Assembly (NCBI RefSeq): GCF_000425945.1
Contig: NZ_AUEK01000011.1
Coordinates: 1-64,000 of the forward strand
Direction of reading: 5' to 3'
DNA length: 64,000 nt
DNA from: Candidatus Solirubrobacter pratensis
GTDB taxonomy: Bacteria > Actinomycetota > Thermoleophilia > Solirubrobacterales > Solirubrobacteraceae
The notes beneath the pieces were generated by a model. The model ran no database searches. It saw only the letters and a program-made list of their open reading frames with translations, and was not told the origin of the DNA. Below are positions 1 to 11,500 of this stretch, piece by piece. Numbering within the stretch: position 1 is the stretch's first letter; the number at the start of each line of letters is the position of its first letter. Made by a program: the position numbers and the translations under genes.

Positions 1-224
1 GACCGCGCCTTGACGATCATCAACCGCACGAACCTGTCCATCGGCACCGTCGGGCGCCCGAACCACACGGCGTCCTCGGCCCACGACGCCTCGATCGGCG
101 CCAACACCCCCGGCTCGGCCAGCAACTCGTCCAGCGCCGCGAGATCCGCGGGCAACTCGGCCACTTGCACCGGCAGCCCGAGATCAAACAACGACTCCAC
201 CTGTCCGCCCGACAAGCGCAGCAC
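1..224 (-). CDS. Transposase N-terminus (ISNCY/IS1182-like), partial, runs off left edge
   Basis: The minus strand encodes 74 open codons from a GTG at 224 to the window edge. A GGAGG ribosome site at 231-235 lies six bases upstream of that GTG. The peptide begins VLRLSGGQVESLFDLGLPV and continues with VAELPADLAALDELLAEPG, then GRPTVPMDRFVRLMIVKAR. This is the characteristic opening of a transposase group usually filed as ISNCY/IS1182-like, where residues resembling LPxxVxELPEDLAxLD precede GRPTIPxExYLRLMxxK. The catalytic DDE domain would lie outside the window, so activity cannot be judged. There is no ATG, which is why the gene is easy to miss. The family assignment rests on remembered N-terminal signatures. 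Confidence 0.72.
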   Translation of the reverse strand, partial: MLRLSGGQVESLFDLGLPVQVAELPADLAALDELLAEPGVLAPIEASWAEDAVWFGRPTVPMDRFVRLMIVKAR

Positions 225-236
225 AGCCAACCTCCA

Positions 237-260
237 AAATCGCCCGATTTGCAGGCAAAT
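237..260. repeat. Two overlapping palindromes upstream of the transposase
   Basis: AAATCG-CC-CGATTT (237-250) overlaps ATTTGC-AG-GCAAAT (247-260). Both are perfect six-base inverted repeats with two-base centres. They lie just upstream of the transposase ribosome site, where an insertion-sequence end, an operator or a promoter would sit. No matching opposite end is visible in the window. Confidence 0.45.
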
Positions 261-396
261 GATCCCTACCGCGTCGGACGGAACCGCGTCAACGACCGCG
301 ACTATTTCCGGGGCAAGTAGCTAGCCGACGGGAGCACCGGCAGCAGCGCTGGCCCGGTATCGTCGGCGTTGCATGCTCACCGAGGGGCCGGCGTAG

Positions 397-3150
397 GTGT
401 TGCACGGTCGGCGCGTCGAGCTCGAGGCGCTGGAGCGGCTGCTCGATGAGGTGCGTCGCGGGCAGAGTCGGGTGTTGGTAGTCAGCGGCGAGCCAGGGGT
501 TGGCAAGACGGCGCTGTTGGAGTCTGCGATCGGGTCGGCTTCGGGGTTTCGGGTTGCGCGGGCGGTTGGTGTGGAGTCGGAGATGGAGCTTGCGTTCGCG
601 GCCTTGCAGCAGTTGTGCGCGCCGCTGCTGGATCGGCTGGACCGGCTTCCTGCGCCTCAGCGGGATGCGCTGGAGGTTGCGTTCGGGTTGCGGGCGGGGG
701 ACGCTCCGGATCGGTTTCTCGTGGGGTTGGCGGTGCTGAGCCTGTTGGCGGAGGTGGCCGAGGAGCAGCCGTTTCTGTGTGTGGTTGATGATGCGCAGTG
801 GCTTGATCGGGCCTCGGGGCAGGCGTTTGTGTTCGTTGCGCGGCGGCTGTTGGCGGAGTCGGTCGCGCTGGTATTGGTGACGCGCGACCCGGGCGATGAG
901 CTCCAGGGATTTCAGGAGCTGGTGGTCGAAGGGCTGCGGGATGGTGACGCGCGGGCGCTGTTGAGCTCGGCGGTCCGGGTTCCGTTGGATGAGCGGGTGA
1001 GGGACCGGCTCGTCGCCGAGACGCGCGGCAATCCGCTGGCGTTGCTGGAGTTGCCGCGGGGGTTGACGCCGGCTGAGCTGGCGGGCGGGTTCGGCTTGCT
1101 GGACGCGCCGGGGCTGTCGGGGCGGATCGAGGACAGCTTCCGCCGCAGGCTCGCGGGGCTCCCGGCGGATACTCAGCGGTTGTTGTTGGTGGCGGCGGCA
1201 GAGCCTGTCGGCGACCCGGTGCTGGTGTGGCGGGCGGCCGGCCGGCTCGGGATCGGCGTCAAGGCAGCATCGGAGACCGATGGGTTGCTCGCGATCGGCG
1301 CGAGCGTGACCTTTCGTCACCCGCTGGTCCGCTCGTCGGTGTACCGCGCCGCGTCGACCGAGGACAGGCAGGCCGTACATCGCGCGCTCGCCGACGCGAC
1401 CGACCCTGAGGTCGATCCCGATCGCCTCGCCTGGCATCTCGCCCAAGCGACGCCGGGATTCGACGAGGACGTCGCGTCTGAGCTCGAGCGCTCAGCCGGC
1501 CGCGCTCAGGCGCGCGGAGGATTGGCGGCAGCAGCCGCGTTCCTAGAACGAGCAGCCGTCCTCACACCCGAGCCCTCGCGCCGCGCAGCACGCGCGCTCG
1601 CGGCAGCACAGGCCAAACACCAAGCCGGCGCGTTTGACTCCGCGCTCCGACTCGTCAACATCGCCGAATCCGGACCGCTCAACGAACTCCAGCGCCCCCA
1701 AGTCGACCTGCTTCGCGGTCAGATCGCATTCTCGCTGGGCCGCGGTAGCGATGCTCCACCTCTGCTGCTGAAGGCCGCCAAGCGGCTCGAACCACTCGAT
1801 CAGCAGCTCGCCCGTGACACCTATCTAGAAGCGCTCACCGCCGTGTTCTTCCCCGGTATCCTCGCGAGCGACGAGAGTGTGTTGGAGACCGCGCGGGCCG
1901 CCAGAGCGGCGCCTACATCGTCGCAGCCTCCGCGCGCGTCTGACCTGTTGCTGGATGGACTGGGGCTGCTGGTCGCAGAGGGATACGCCGCGGGAACACC
2001 GACGTTGCGGACGGCGGTCAACGCCTTCCGAGACGAGGACATCTCGCGAGGCGAAGGGCGTCGGTGGCTGTCGCTCGCATCCCGTGTCGCGGCATTTTTG
2101 TGGGACGACGAGACGTGGGATGTGCTGTCGGCGCGCTTCGTCCAGCTAGCGCGTGATGCCGGTGCGCTGAGCGGGCTCCCCTTGGCACTGGCGACACGCT
2201 CGGCGGTGCATCTGTTCGCGGGGGAGTTCGCCACGGCCTCTTCACTGCTCGAGGAGGCGGCGGCGGTCAACGAGGTGACGGGCGCGAGCCTCGCGCCGTA
2301 CGTGGGGCTGGCCCATGTCGCCTTCCACGGCCGCGAAGCCGAGGCCGCCCAGGTGATCGAGGCCACGACACGGGAGGTCGTGCGTCGCGGCGAGGGACAA
2401 GGGGGGCTGACATTCGTTCACTGGGTGACCGCTGTGCTCCACAACGGCCTGGGCCGCTACGAGGAGGCGCTCGCCGCGGCGCAGCAGGCCGCCGAGGACA
2501 CACACGCCTCGTGGTGGCGTAACTGGGGATCGGTCGAGCTGATCGAGGCAGCCGCCCGGAGCGGGGCGGCCGGGCTCGCGGTCGATGCCCTCGCCCAGCT
2601 TTCCGAGACAACCGGCGCCAGTGGCACCGACTGGGCGCTCGGCGTCGAAGCCCGCTCGCGGGCGCTGTTGACCGACGGCGAAGCCGCCGAGCCGCTCTAT
2701 CGCGAGGCGATCCAGCGGCTCGAGCGGACCCGCGTCCGCGTGGAACTCGCCCGCGCCCACCTCGTCTATGGCGAATGGCTGCGCCGCGAGCGCCGCCGGC
2801 TGGACGCGCGTGAGCAGCTACGCACCGCCCACGAGCTGTTCGCGGAGTTCGGCATGGAAGCGTTCGCCGAGCGCGCCCGGGTGGAGCTCGAGGCGACCGG
2901 CGAGCACGCGCGGAAACGGTCCGTCGAGACGCGCGATGAACTGACCCCCCAGGAAGCACAGATCTCCCGCCTCGCAGCAGGGGGGGCCACGAACCAGGAA
3001 ATCGCGGCGCAGCTGTTCATCAGCCCCAGCACCGTCGACTACCACCTCCGCAAAGCGTTCCGCAAGCTCGGAATCAAATCCCGCCACCAACTCAAACAGC
3101 ACCTGCTCCAGCCAGGCGCACACACCAACACCGCGGCTCGGGAGTCCTGA
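397..3150 (+). CDS. LAL-type LuxR family regulator with AAA/NACHT-like ATPase
   Basis: A 917-residue cytoplasmic transcription regulator of the large ATP-binding LuxR (LAL/MalT-like) type. The N-terminus carries a Walker A motif GEPGVGKT at residues 31-38 and a Walker B-like CVVDDAQWLD near residue 128. A long alpha-helical TPR-like middle follows. A LuxR-type helix-turn-helix lies at about residues 850-910 (LTPQEAQISRLAAGGATNQE, then STVDYHLRKAFRKLGI). The start is GTG at 397, because the nearby ATG frame at 373 closes at a TAG just before 397. The length is normal for the family (850-950 residues). No target operon can be named: the genes on both sides are a transposase fragment and a broken ClpC fragment, so this regulator appears to stand alone. 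Confidence 0.93.
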   Translation: MLHGRRVELEALERLLDEVRRGQSRVLVVSGEPGVGKTALLESAIGSASGFRVARAVGVESEMELAFAALQQLCAPLLDRLDRLPAPQRDALEVAFGLRAGDAPDRFLVGLAVLSLLAEVAEEQPFLCVVDDAQWLDRASGQAFVFVARRLLAESVALVLVTRDPGDELQGFQELVVEGLRDGDARALLSSAVRVPLDERVRDRLVAETRGNPLALLELPRGLTPAELAGGFGLLDAPGLSGRIEDSFRRRLAGLPADTQRLLLVAAAEPVGDPVLVWRAAGRLGIGVKAASETDGLLAIGASVTFRHPLVRSSVYRAASTEDRQAVHRALADATDPEVDPDRLAWHLAQATPGFDEDVASELERSAGRAQARGGLAAAAAFLERAAVLTPEPSRRAARALAAAQAKHQAGAFDSALRLVNIAESGPLNELQRPQVDLLRGQIAFSLGRGSDAPPLLLKAAKRLEPLDQQLARDTYLEALTAVFFPGILASDESVLETARAARAAPTSSQPPRASDLLLDGLGLLVAEGYAAGTPTLRTAVNAFRDEDISRGEGRRWLSLASRVAAFLWDDETWDVLSARFVQLARDAGALSGLPLALATRSAVHLFAGEFATASSLLEEAAAVNEVTGASLAPYVGLAHVAFHGREAEAAQVIEATTREVVRRGEGQGGLTFVHWVTAVLHNGLGRYEEALAAAQQAAEDTHASWWRNWGSVELIEAAARSGAAGLAVDALAQLSETTGASGTDWALGVEARSRALLTDGEAAEPLYREAIQRLERTRVRVELARAHLVYGEWLRRERRRLDAREQLRTAHELFAEFGMEAFAERARVELEATGEHARKRSVETRDELTPQEAQISRLAAGGATNQEIAAQLFISPSTVDYHLRKAFRKLGIKSRHQLKQHLLQPGAHTNTAARES

Positions 3151-3307
3151 TAGGCCCGGATAGATCGGCTCGCGCAGTCGATCGCACTGATCACCGACCG
3201 GTCTACCGTGCCACTGCCGACCGCCAAGTGGAGTTCCCAACGCCTTCGCCCAGACGCGTGCCTATGCAGCGGCTCCGTGGCCCGACGGCACAGGGGCGGT
3301 CGGCTCG

Positions 3308-4017
3308 TCAGGCGCGGGCGCCGGTTTCCGACGCCTCTCGAGCGGCCACCGTCTCCACGCTGAGCCGGCCGTCACGCAGGTCGACCCGCACGCGCTGGCG
3401 GGCCCGATCTCGCCCGCGAGCAGCCGTTCCGAGAGCTCATCCTCCAACAGCCGCTGGATCGCCCTCCGCAGTGGGCGCGCCCCGTACTGGGGATCGAAGC
3501 CGGCGTTCGCCAGGTACTGGACTGCGTCGTCGGACACCTCTAGCTCCACGCCCTGGGCACGCATTCGCCGGGCGACCCGGTCGAGCAGCAGCCGCGTGAT
3601 CTGCACAAGCTGATCTCGGTCAAGCGAGCGGAACACGATGATGATCTCGTCGATCCGGTTGAGCAGCTCGGGCCTGAAGCTCTGCCGCAGCATGTCCATC
3701 AGCTCGTCCTTCAGCTCCTCGAACGGCTCGTTGCGCCGCGCGTGCGCCTGGATGCGGTCGGCCCCCAGGTTCGAGGTCATGATCACGAGCGTGTGCCGGA
3801 AGTCGACGGTGCGGCCCTGGCCGTCCGTGAGACGTCCGTCATCGAGCAGCTGCAGGAGGATGTTGAAGACGTCGGCGTGCGCCTTCTCGATCTCGTCGAG
3901 CAGCAGCACCGAGTAGGGACGCCGGCGCACGGTCTCGGTGAGCTGACCGGCATCCTCGTAGCCGACGTAGCCCGGCGGCGCGCCGACCAGGCGCGACACG
4001 GTGTGGCGAGACTCGGC
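3308..4017 (-). pseudogene. ClpB/ClpC C-terminal fragment, truncated and frameshifted
   Basis: The minus strand encodes the second AAA+ (D2) module of a Hsp100 ATPase, starting abruptly at [20 protein letters not shown] and running through the Walker B segment [10 protein letters not shown], the sensor region [23 protein letters not shown] and the C-terminal [20 protein letters not shown]. The whole N-domain, D1, the middle domain and the D2 Walker A are missing. Homology begins at about 4014, just before the end of the neighbouring membrane-protein gene, so the break is a recombination junction. A second lesion lies near 3405-3420: the frame carrying LLAGEI departs, while the frame one base over reads [20 protein letters not shown] and stops at TGA 3308-3310, which looks like the natural C-terminus. 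Without a Walker A it could not work as an ATPase. Confidence 0.85.
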
Positions 4018-4039
4018 CCATCCCTGCCCTACCCCGAAC

Positions 4040-5191
4040 CTACGCCGCGAAGTCCTCTCTGCTGGACTCGCCCGACGCGGACTCGATGCTCCGGCTGTCG
4101 CGCTCGCTGGCTCGCTCGACGCGGTAGCCGTAAGCGGCCTCCCGCACGGCTTCGTCGGTCTCAAGGCCGGCCCCCAGCCCACCCGCGATCGTCGCGAGCG
4201 AGCTTGCCATCCAGGCCAGGGCCGCGTAGTCGCCGACGTCGGCGTCGTGACCGAGTGCCTCCCCCAGAACCCCGGCGTCTATCACCACTGCGGCCGCCCC
4301 GATGGTGAGCGCAAACAGCGCCGCATACAGCGACGCGGCTCCGAGTAGCAGGGTCAGCGTCGTAGCCACGTTGAAAAGGACTGTCTGCTGACGGCTCCCT
4401 CTCCCCTGCCGCGCCTCCCACAGGCGGTGCGAGACGATCAGCCAGACGACGGTCGCCCCGACCGACAGCACGGTGAGGACAAGGAGGCGAAGCCAATTCA
4501 GAGCATCCGCCAGCACCCAAAGGTCCGAGGTGACGAGCGCGAAGACGACCGCCGCTGCGGCGGCCGCCAGCGCCCGCGAGAGCCGAACGATCAGGCGCCA
4601 GGGCCTGTTGGCGCGGACCATGCCGGCTAAGAGCCGCACGTTCCCGCGCACCACCGCAGCGACGAAGCGGAGATCGACGTCGTCGTCCGGCGGTTCGACC
4701 GCGCGGATCGGTGCCGCCAAAGAGGCGATCCGATGGCTGACCCGCGCGCGACGCCTCGGGCCACGCTCGCCGAGCTCGAGGCTCTCGCCGACCAGTCCGT
4801 CGACGAGCCGGATGACCGCGTCGCGCGCGCGACGGCGAGTCTGTACCGCTCCGAGCGCGGGCAGCGAGATCAGTGCCACCCCATGCGTGGCACTGGCGTC
4901 CGCGACGACAGGACGTGTTCCGATGCGCAACGGGGCATCAGTGATGCAGACAGCCATATCCCAGCACTCGCGGAGCAAGCGCGCACGCGCGAAGTCGATG
5001 GCCTCGACACCCTGACCGATGTCGGCCACCGCGGGGTCGGTCCGGACAGGGACGCGCCACGAGACCACGCCGGACACGCGGTCCGCGAGCAGCCCGGGCA
5101 GGTCTTCAGCCAGCGCTTCGGCGACCTCCGTAGGCAGCCCGGGAGCGGCCAGCAGGCCCAACACCAGCTCGTCGCGATCAGACAACCCCAC
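4040..5191 (-). CDS. Conserved actinobacterial membrane protein of unknown function
   Basis: A 383-residue protein with a soluble N-terminal half (about residues 1-200) and four hydrophobic spans in the second half: about 205-225 ([20 protein letters not shown]), 236-256, 280-310 and 325-345. The C-terminal tail is charged. The N-terminus ([20 protein letters not shown]) resembles a conserved actinobacterial family sometimes labelled 5,10-methylenetetrahydrofolate dehydrogenase. I see no folate or nucleotide motif that supports that label and do not adopt it. The upstream gap 5192-5518 would hold its promoter. Its 3' end lies about 25 bases from the ClpC fragment junction, so its original downstream neighbour may have been lost. 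Confidence 0.7.
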   Translation of the reverse strand: MGLSDRDELVLGLLAAPGLPTEVAEALAEDLPGLLADRVSGVVSWRVPVRTDPAVADIGQGVEAIDFARARLLRECWDMAVCITDAPLRIGTRPVVADASATHGVALISLPALGAVQTRRRARDAVIRLVDGLVGESLELGERGPRRRARVSHRIASLAAPIRAVEPPDDDVDLRFVAAVVRGNVRLLAGMVRANRPWRLIVRLSRALAAAAAAVVFALVTSDLWVLADALNWLRLLVLTVLSVGATVVWLIVSHRLWEARQGRGSRQQTVLFNVATTLTLLLGAASLYAALFALTIGAAAVVIDAGVLGEALGHDADVGDYAALAWMASSLATIAGGLGAGLETDEAVREAAYGYRVERASERDSRSIESASGESSREDFAA

Positions 5192-5521
5192 GGTCCGCGA
5201 CGTTACCCGTCCCGTGCCCTACCACGATGCTGCGCCGCGACCTCGGGGACGTACCCTCGGCCGCGTCCGCGGATGGGGCATGCCGCTGGGAGCGCGACGC
5301 CGCTCGTCGATCGGGCCTTTCTTGCGGATCAGCGACTCGTAAAAACATGAGAATGACCCACGGGATTTGGTCGTTCAAGCCCCGATCGCACCATTGGGCA
5401 ACGAGGACGGGCCCAGCTTCGGTAGCTGGCGAAACCTAAATTTGCGCTCATCTCTGCTCTCCGCTTAGACTTTCGCCGTGCGGACTGACATAAGTCGGTC
5501 CGTCGAGAGGAGAGGGATTTG
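5192..5521. other. Divergent intergenic region
   Basis: This 330-base gap separates the minus-strand membrane-protein gene from the plus-strand giant secreted protein. The part after 5340 is clearly less GC-rich than its surroundings, as expected for promoters. Apart from the plus-strand promoter candidate and leader hairpin listed separately, I see no RNA gene or credible ORF. Confidence 0.5.
5442..5502 (+). promoter_or_regulatory. Candidate promoter and leader hairpin of the giant secreted protein
   Basis: TTGCGC at 5442-5447 and TAGACT at 5466-5471 are separated by 18 bases and make a plausible sigma-70-type promoter. An imperfect inverted repeat CGGACTGAC-ATAA-GTCGGTCCG (5481-5502, eight of nine pairs) would then fold in the 5' leader. 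A purine-rich ribosome site GAGAGGAGAGGG precedes the ATG at 5522. Read by eye only. Confidence 0.4.
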
Positions 5522-8500
5522 ATGCTGGGATACCGGAAGGTGCGGATGGCCATGGCCGCTGCGCTGACGGCGGGCGCGCTTCTCGCGACCGCCGGCGCTG
5601 CGCAGGCACAGCGGCCGGCGTCGATGGGCGAGGGTGCGCCCGTGGGCCAGAGCGGCATTCAGCTGTACAACTTCAGGGACTACCTGAGCGGAGGTTCGGG
5701 GGAGATCCTCTGCCCGGCCTCGCCGGCGCCGGCGACGCCCTACTGCGTGCCCACGATGCCGGCCAACAACGTGACGGCGCGCATGGAGCGGCTGTTCGCA
5801 TTCCTGCAAGCGCAGGGCATCAAGAACGTCGAGCTCTACGGCTATCCGGGCAATCCGTTCCCGAGCAGCTCGAATCCGCAGGGCAACCGGCAGGGCATGC
5901 TGGACCTGCGAGCGCTGGGCGACAAGTACGGCCTCCGCTTCCCGGCTCGTCACGGGAGCCTGAGCGAGACCACGTGGGACGGCGAGATCGCGGCCGCGAA
6001 GATCCTCGGCCAGGACATGGTCGGCGAGGGCGGCGCGGACGGCGCCGGTGGTCTCGGGAGCTATCAGCAGACCTTGCAGACCGCGCTGCAGCTGAACAAG
6101 CTCGGCAAGCGCTCGGTCGAGGCCGGCGTCGGTCCCGCGTACTTCCACAACCACAACAGCGAGTTCAGCACGCGGTTCACGGACAACGGGGTGCTCAAGA
6201 GCGCCTGGGAGATCGTGATGGAGCACACCGACCCGCGCTACGTCGTCGGCCAGATCGACATCGGCTGGGCGGTCTGCGGCGCATCGGGCCACGCGAGTCC
6301 CGCCGATCCGGGCGTGGGTGCCGCGTACGTCAACAGCATGATCCAGAAGTTCGGCAGCCGCGTCATCTCCTTCCATGTCAAGGACATGGCCGCGAGCGGC
6401 ATCCGCCCGGACTGCGGCGACGCGGACCAGCGCACGGCCGGCCAGGGGGGCATCAACTTCGCGCCACTGTTCGCGTCGGCCAAGAACAAGACCAAGTACT
6501 ACTTCGTCGAACGCGACCCGGTCGGGATCGGCGGGCCGACGAACTTCAACCCGTTCCGCAACAGCGCCGAGAGCGCGATCGCGACGAAGGGCGACCCCGC
6601 CCCGTCGCTGAAGGCCAGTCCGAAGTTCTTCCCTTCGGTGCCCTTGGGCACGCCCGCGGCCGACAACCAGGCGCCGATCCAGGTCACCAACGACGGTGAC
6701 GCCCCGCTCGTGATCTCGAGCGCCGGCAACGCGATCCGGATCCAGGCCGACGCCGAGGACGGCGGCGACACGACGGCCGGCGACTTCGCCATCGTCAGCG
6801 AGAACTGCCGCGGCAAGACGCTGGCGCCGAACGCGAGCTGCACGATCAACGCCGGCTTCAAGCCGACACGCCCGAACTACACCTCGGTCGCCCGTGTCGT
6901 GATCGACTCCAACAGCGACGACGCCGTGGAGCGGATCCTGATCGCCGGCGCGCAGACGCCGCCGAAGGTGCTCGTGTTCCATGGGACCGCCGACGCGACC
7001 ATAGCCGCCGGTGTCGACGCCCTAGAGGCGCTCGGGGACGCCAACGACTTCAAGGTCGATGAGACCTCTGATGCGACTGCCTTCACGGCCGGGAACCTCG
7101 CCGGCTACCGCGCCGTCGTCTTCCTCGACAACAAGGGCGACCTCCTCAACCCGGCCCAGGAGACCGCCCTGCAGGGCTACATCCAGGGCGGCGGCGGCTT
7201 CGTGGGGATCGGTGAAGCCGCGGAGGCCGAACCCGGCAACGCCTTCGTCACCGGGCTGATCGGCGCCCGCCCCGACGCCGCGAGCCCGACAACGGCTTCT
7301 GACCAGGTCGTGGTGTTCGGCGACCGCGTGCATCCGTCCACGAGGAGCCTGCCGCTCGAGTGGACCCGCAACGACATCTATTACCGGTGGAACCCGCGGC
7401 CCACGGGCACGGTCCACACCGTCGCGCGCTACCACGCGACCAACGCCCCGGCGGGCGACGGCACCGCCACGGGCGGCACCGACTGGCCGATCTCCTGGTG
7501 CCGCGACTACCAGGGCGGCCGCTCCTTCTACACCGGCATGGGCCGGACGGCCGCCGCCTTCGGCCAGGCTGATCTCAAGAAGCACCTGCTGGGCGCGATC
7601 CAGTGGTCCGCCGGTCTCGTGCGCGGTGGCTGCAAGGCCACGATCATGTCCAACTACTCGACCGAGCGCGTGGTCAGCGCCGCTTCCGGCGACCTGGCCA
7701 ACTCGGGCGAGTCGCACGGCGTGTCGCTGGCCAACAACGGGTGGGCGATCTACATCGGCCGCGCCGACTGTCGCACCAACGCCGAGCGCGGCAAGATGAT
7801 CGGCCAGGCCTCCTCGCCGATCATCCTCGACTTCGCCAACCGCAACGTCGGCGTCGGCTGCGGCCCGATCCACATCTACGACCCGAAGGCCGACAACGGC
7901 ACCGTCAACTCCGGCGTGACGCAGGCGGCAGTGCTGCCCGTCTATGGCGACCGTGGGGGCGGAAACGAGGTCAACGGCAAGATCGAGACCGGACTGCTCG
8001 GCGTTGCCGCCGCGCCCGACTTCGGCACGACCGGCCACGTCTACCTGCAGTACGTCCCGACGTTCAACCCGGACAACCCGGTCCACCCGGGCATGGCCGA
8101 CGGCGACCAGCGCCGCATCACCAAGATGGCCCAGGCGCGCATCTCGCGCTTCACCATCAATCTGCAGACCAAGAAGCTCGATCTCGACTCCGAGGTCGTG
8201 ATCTTCAACTACGACCTGCAGATCTGGAGCTGCTGCCACCAGGGCGGCGGCATGGCGTTCGACTCCGAGGGCAACCTCTACGTCACCGTCGGCGACGACA
8301 ACTCGTCGCAGAGCACGAACGGCTACTCGGGCAACTACCAGCCCCAGCGCTGCCCGACCGGTGACCCGACGCAGGCGACCAACACGCACTGCGGCAGCAA
8401 CAACGTCGCGTTCAACGACGCACGCAGAACCGCCGGCAACACCAACAACTACAACGGCAAGATGCTGCGCTTCAACCCGATCGACAACCTTGCGGACGGG

Positions 8501-11500
8501 GCGAAGCCGGTAGTCGGGGTGGGAACCACCTACTCGCTGCCGACCGCGAGCTCGCCCAACGGGCCGAACCTGTTCGACGGCACCGAGGGCGGCGGCGGCA
8601 AGGCCAAGCCCGAGATCTACGCCATGGGCCTGCGCAACCCGTCGCGCATGACGATCGATCCCGAGACCGACGTCCCGTTCGCCGCGTGGGTCGGCCCGGA
8701 CGCCGGCTCGCCGTCGGCGACCCAGGGTCCGTCGACGTACGAGACCGCCACGCAGCTGCCGACGGCGGGCAACTACGGCTGGCCGTACTGCATGGGCAAC
8801 AAGCAGGCGTATCGCGACCGCGTCGCCGACGGCTCGCTGCGGACCACCAACGGCGCTGGTTTCGTCAACGGCGGTCCGGCGTCCAACCCGACCGCGGGCT
8901 GGTACGACTGCAACAACCTCGTCAACGACTCGACGAACAACACGGGTCTCGTGACCCTGCCGCACGAGACCGGCACCGGCAAGGACGCGGGCACCGCGCA
9001 CTCCAACAACGTGTGGTACTCGCGCGGCAACCCGAACAACGGCAACGGCTGCCCGCAGTTCCCGCGTGAGCTGGGCGCCGACAACGCCCCGAACTACGGC
9101 GCGACGCCGACCCAGCTGTGCCCGTACCTGACCGCCTCCGGCGCGACGGTGTTCACGGGCCCGATCTACCGCTACAAGGAGGGCGCGGACAACTCCGCGC
9201 GCTGGCCGAAGTACTGGGACGGCCGCTGGTTCCTGAACGACTTCGGCAACACCAGCGCCAAGCACGCGCTGCTGTTGGATCCGGCGACCGATCAGGACGG
9301 CTCGCAGCCGATCTACGCGGACAGCTTCCGCGGCTCGCTGCCCTGGGCTGCGAACTACATGGACTCGAAGTTCGGTCCGGACGGCGCGCTTTACGTGCAG
9401 GTCTACGAGGGCTTCTTCACCACCGGTTCCAACGCCGGCCTGTACCGCTTCAAGTACACCGGCGGCGCCGACACCCCGGGCCCCGACCCGCAATGGCAGA
9501 AGACCGCCTCGGCACGTCAGATCCAGTTCTCGATCGGCGCCTCCGGCGGCGTCTCCTACCAGTGGGACTTCGGAGACGGCCAGACCGCGGCGGGCACCGA
9601 TCCGACGCATGTCTACGCCGAGCCCGGCACCTACAGCGCCAAGCTGACGGTGACCTACGCCGACGACGAGAAGGCGACCAAGACCACGGCCGTGCCGGTC
9701 AGCGACGACACCGTCGCGCCGACGACGACGGTCCAGCTCAACGACCAGACTCCGGCCGGCAGCTACACCGCGGCGGTGAAGGTCGCGCTGCGCGCCAACG
9801 ACGGCGCCGGCGGTGCCGGCGTCGAGTGGACCGAGTACCGGATCGACGGCGGCGCCTACACGCGTCGCGAGAACTCCGGCAACGCCTCCCCGTTCGTGAC
9901 CGAGTTCACGATCGGCGACGAGGGCTACCACACAGTCGAGTTCCGCTCGCGTGACCGCGCGGGCAATGTCGAGACACCGAACGGGTCGGTCACGTTCGCG
10001 ATCGACCTCCCAGGCGGCGGAAACGGCTCCTGCTCGCCGCAGTCGGATCAGTTCAGCGGCTCGGCCCTCGATCCGAAGTGGCAGATCGTCAACCCGGCCG
10101 CGGGTAACCCGCCGACCGTGGGCGGCGGGCGTCTCACGATGCCGATGCTGCAGGGCGACCTCTACACCGATCAGGGCAACGCGCAGGCGCTGATGCAGAA
10201 CGCGCCGACCGGCTCGTGGGTGGCGACCGCGAAGGTCGCCCACGCGAGCATCGACCGTGACGGCGAGGCGGCCGGACTGGCGCTGATCAACCAGCTCAAC
10301 CCGAACCACCTGCTCAAGACGACGGTGCAATACAAGGCCGACACCGATCCGAACACCTCCGGCAACCAGCCCGGCAAGTGGGCGGAGCGCGTGCTGACGG
10401 TCAACAACCAGTCGGTCGTCCTGCCGCCGGCGACGGTCCCGTGGCCCAACTCCGGTGGACTCAGCACCTCCGGTGACTTCATCTGGGTGCGGTTCGTCTA
10501 CGACGACACCACCAAGACGATCACGACCTGGTCGTCGACCAACGGAACGACGTTCACCTCGTTCGGCGCGCCGATCTCGGTCACGCAGTACCTGTCCCAG
10601 CCCGGCGGGCTCCGAGTCGGCGTGTTCGCCAAGCACGACGCCGGGGGGACCGACGACGTCGCCCAGTTCGACGCGTTCAACGTCGTCGCTTCCGCCGACC
10701 CGCAGATCTCCGGTGAGGACTGCGGCGGCAACGGGCAGTGCCCGGAGACCGACGAGTTCACCGGTTCGACCATCGACCCGAAGTGGCAGCTGGTGAACCC
10801 GATCGCGGGTGCGGACCTGACGGTGGCCAACGGCCGCCTGGTGGTCCCGCTGCGCCAGGCCGACCTGTACGCGGCGACGGGCAACGCCCAGCTGCTGCTG
10901 CAGCAGGCCCCGGCGGGCTCGTGGACCGCGACCGCGAAGGTCGTGCATGCCGGCCTGTCCGCGGATGGCGAGGCGCTCGGACTGGGGCTGGTGAACAGCT
11001 TCAGCCCGAACTACTTCGTCAAGGCGACGGTGCAGTACAAGAACGACACCGATCCGAACACGTCCGGCAGCCAGCCGGGCAAGTGGGCGGAGCGGGTGCT
11101 GACGTCCAACGGGGCGGCGATCACGCTGCCGCCGGCTACCGTGCCCTACCCGAACTCGGGTGCGCTCGCGGTCAGCGGCGACTACGTCTGGGTCCGGCTC
11201 GCCTACGACGACGTGGCCAAGACGCTGACCACGGCGACGTCGCTGGACGGGGTCACGTTCACGACGTTCGGCGCGCCGATCTCGACGACGCAGTACCTCA
11301 ACCAGCCGGGCGGCTACCGCATCGGCGTGTTCGGCAAGCGCGACGCCAACACGGCGAACAAGAACGTCGAGCTCGAGTCGTTCACGGTCGCCTCGGACGG
11401 CTGCAGCACCGGTGGCGACTCGACGGCGCCGAACACGACGAGCGTGCTCGACCCGACGACGCCCAACGGTGACGGCGGCTGGTACGACTCCGACGTCAAG

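Noticed and set aside
289..1446. A 385-residue minus-strand frame opposite the LuxR regulator
   Set aside because: Arg/Pro/Gln-rich shadow with no family resemblance.
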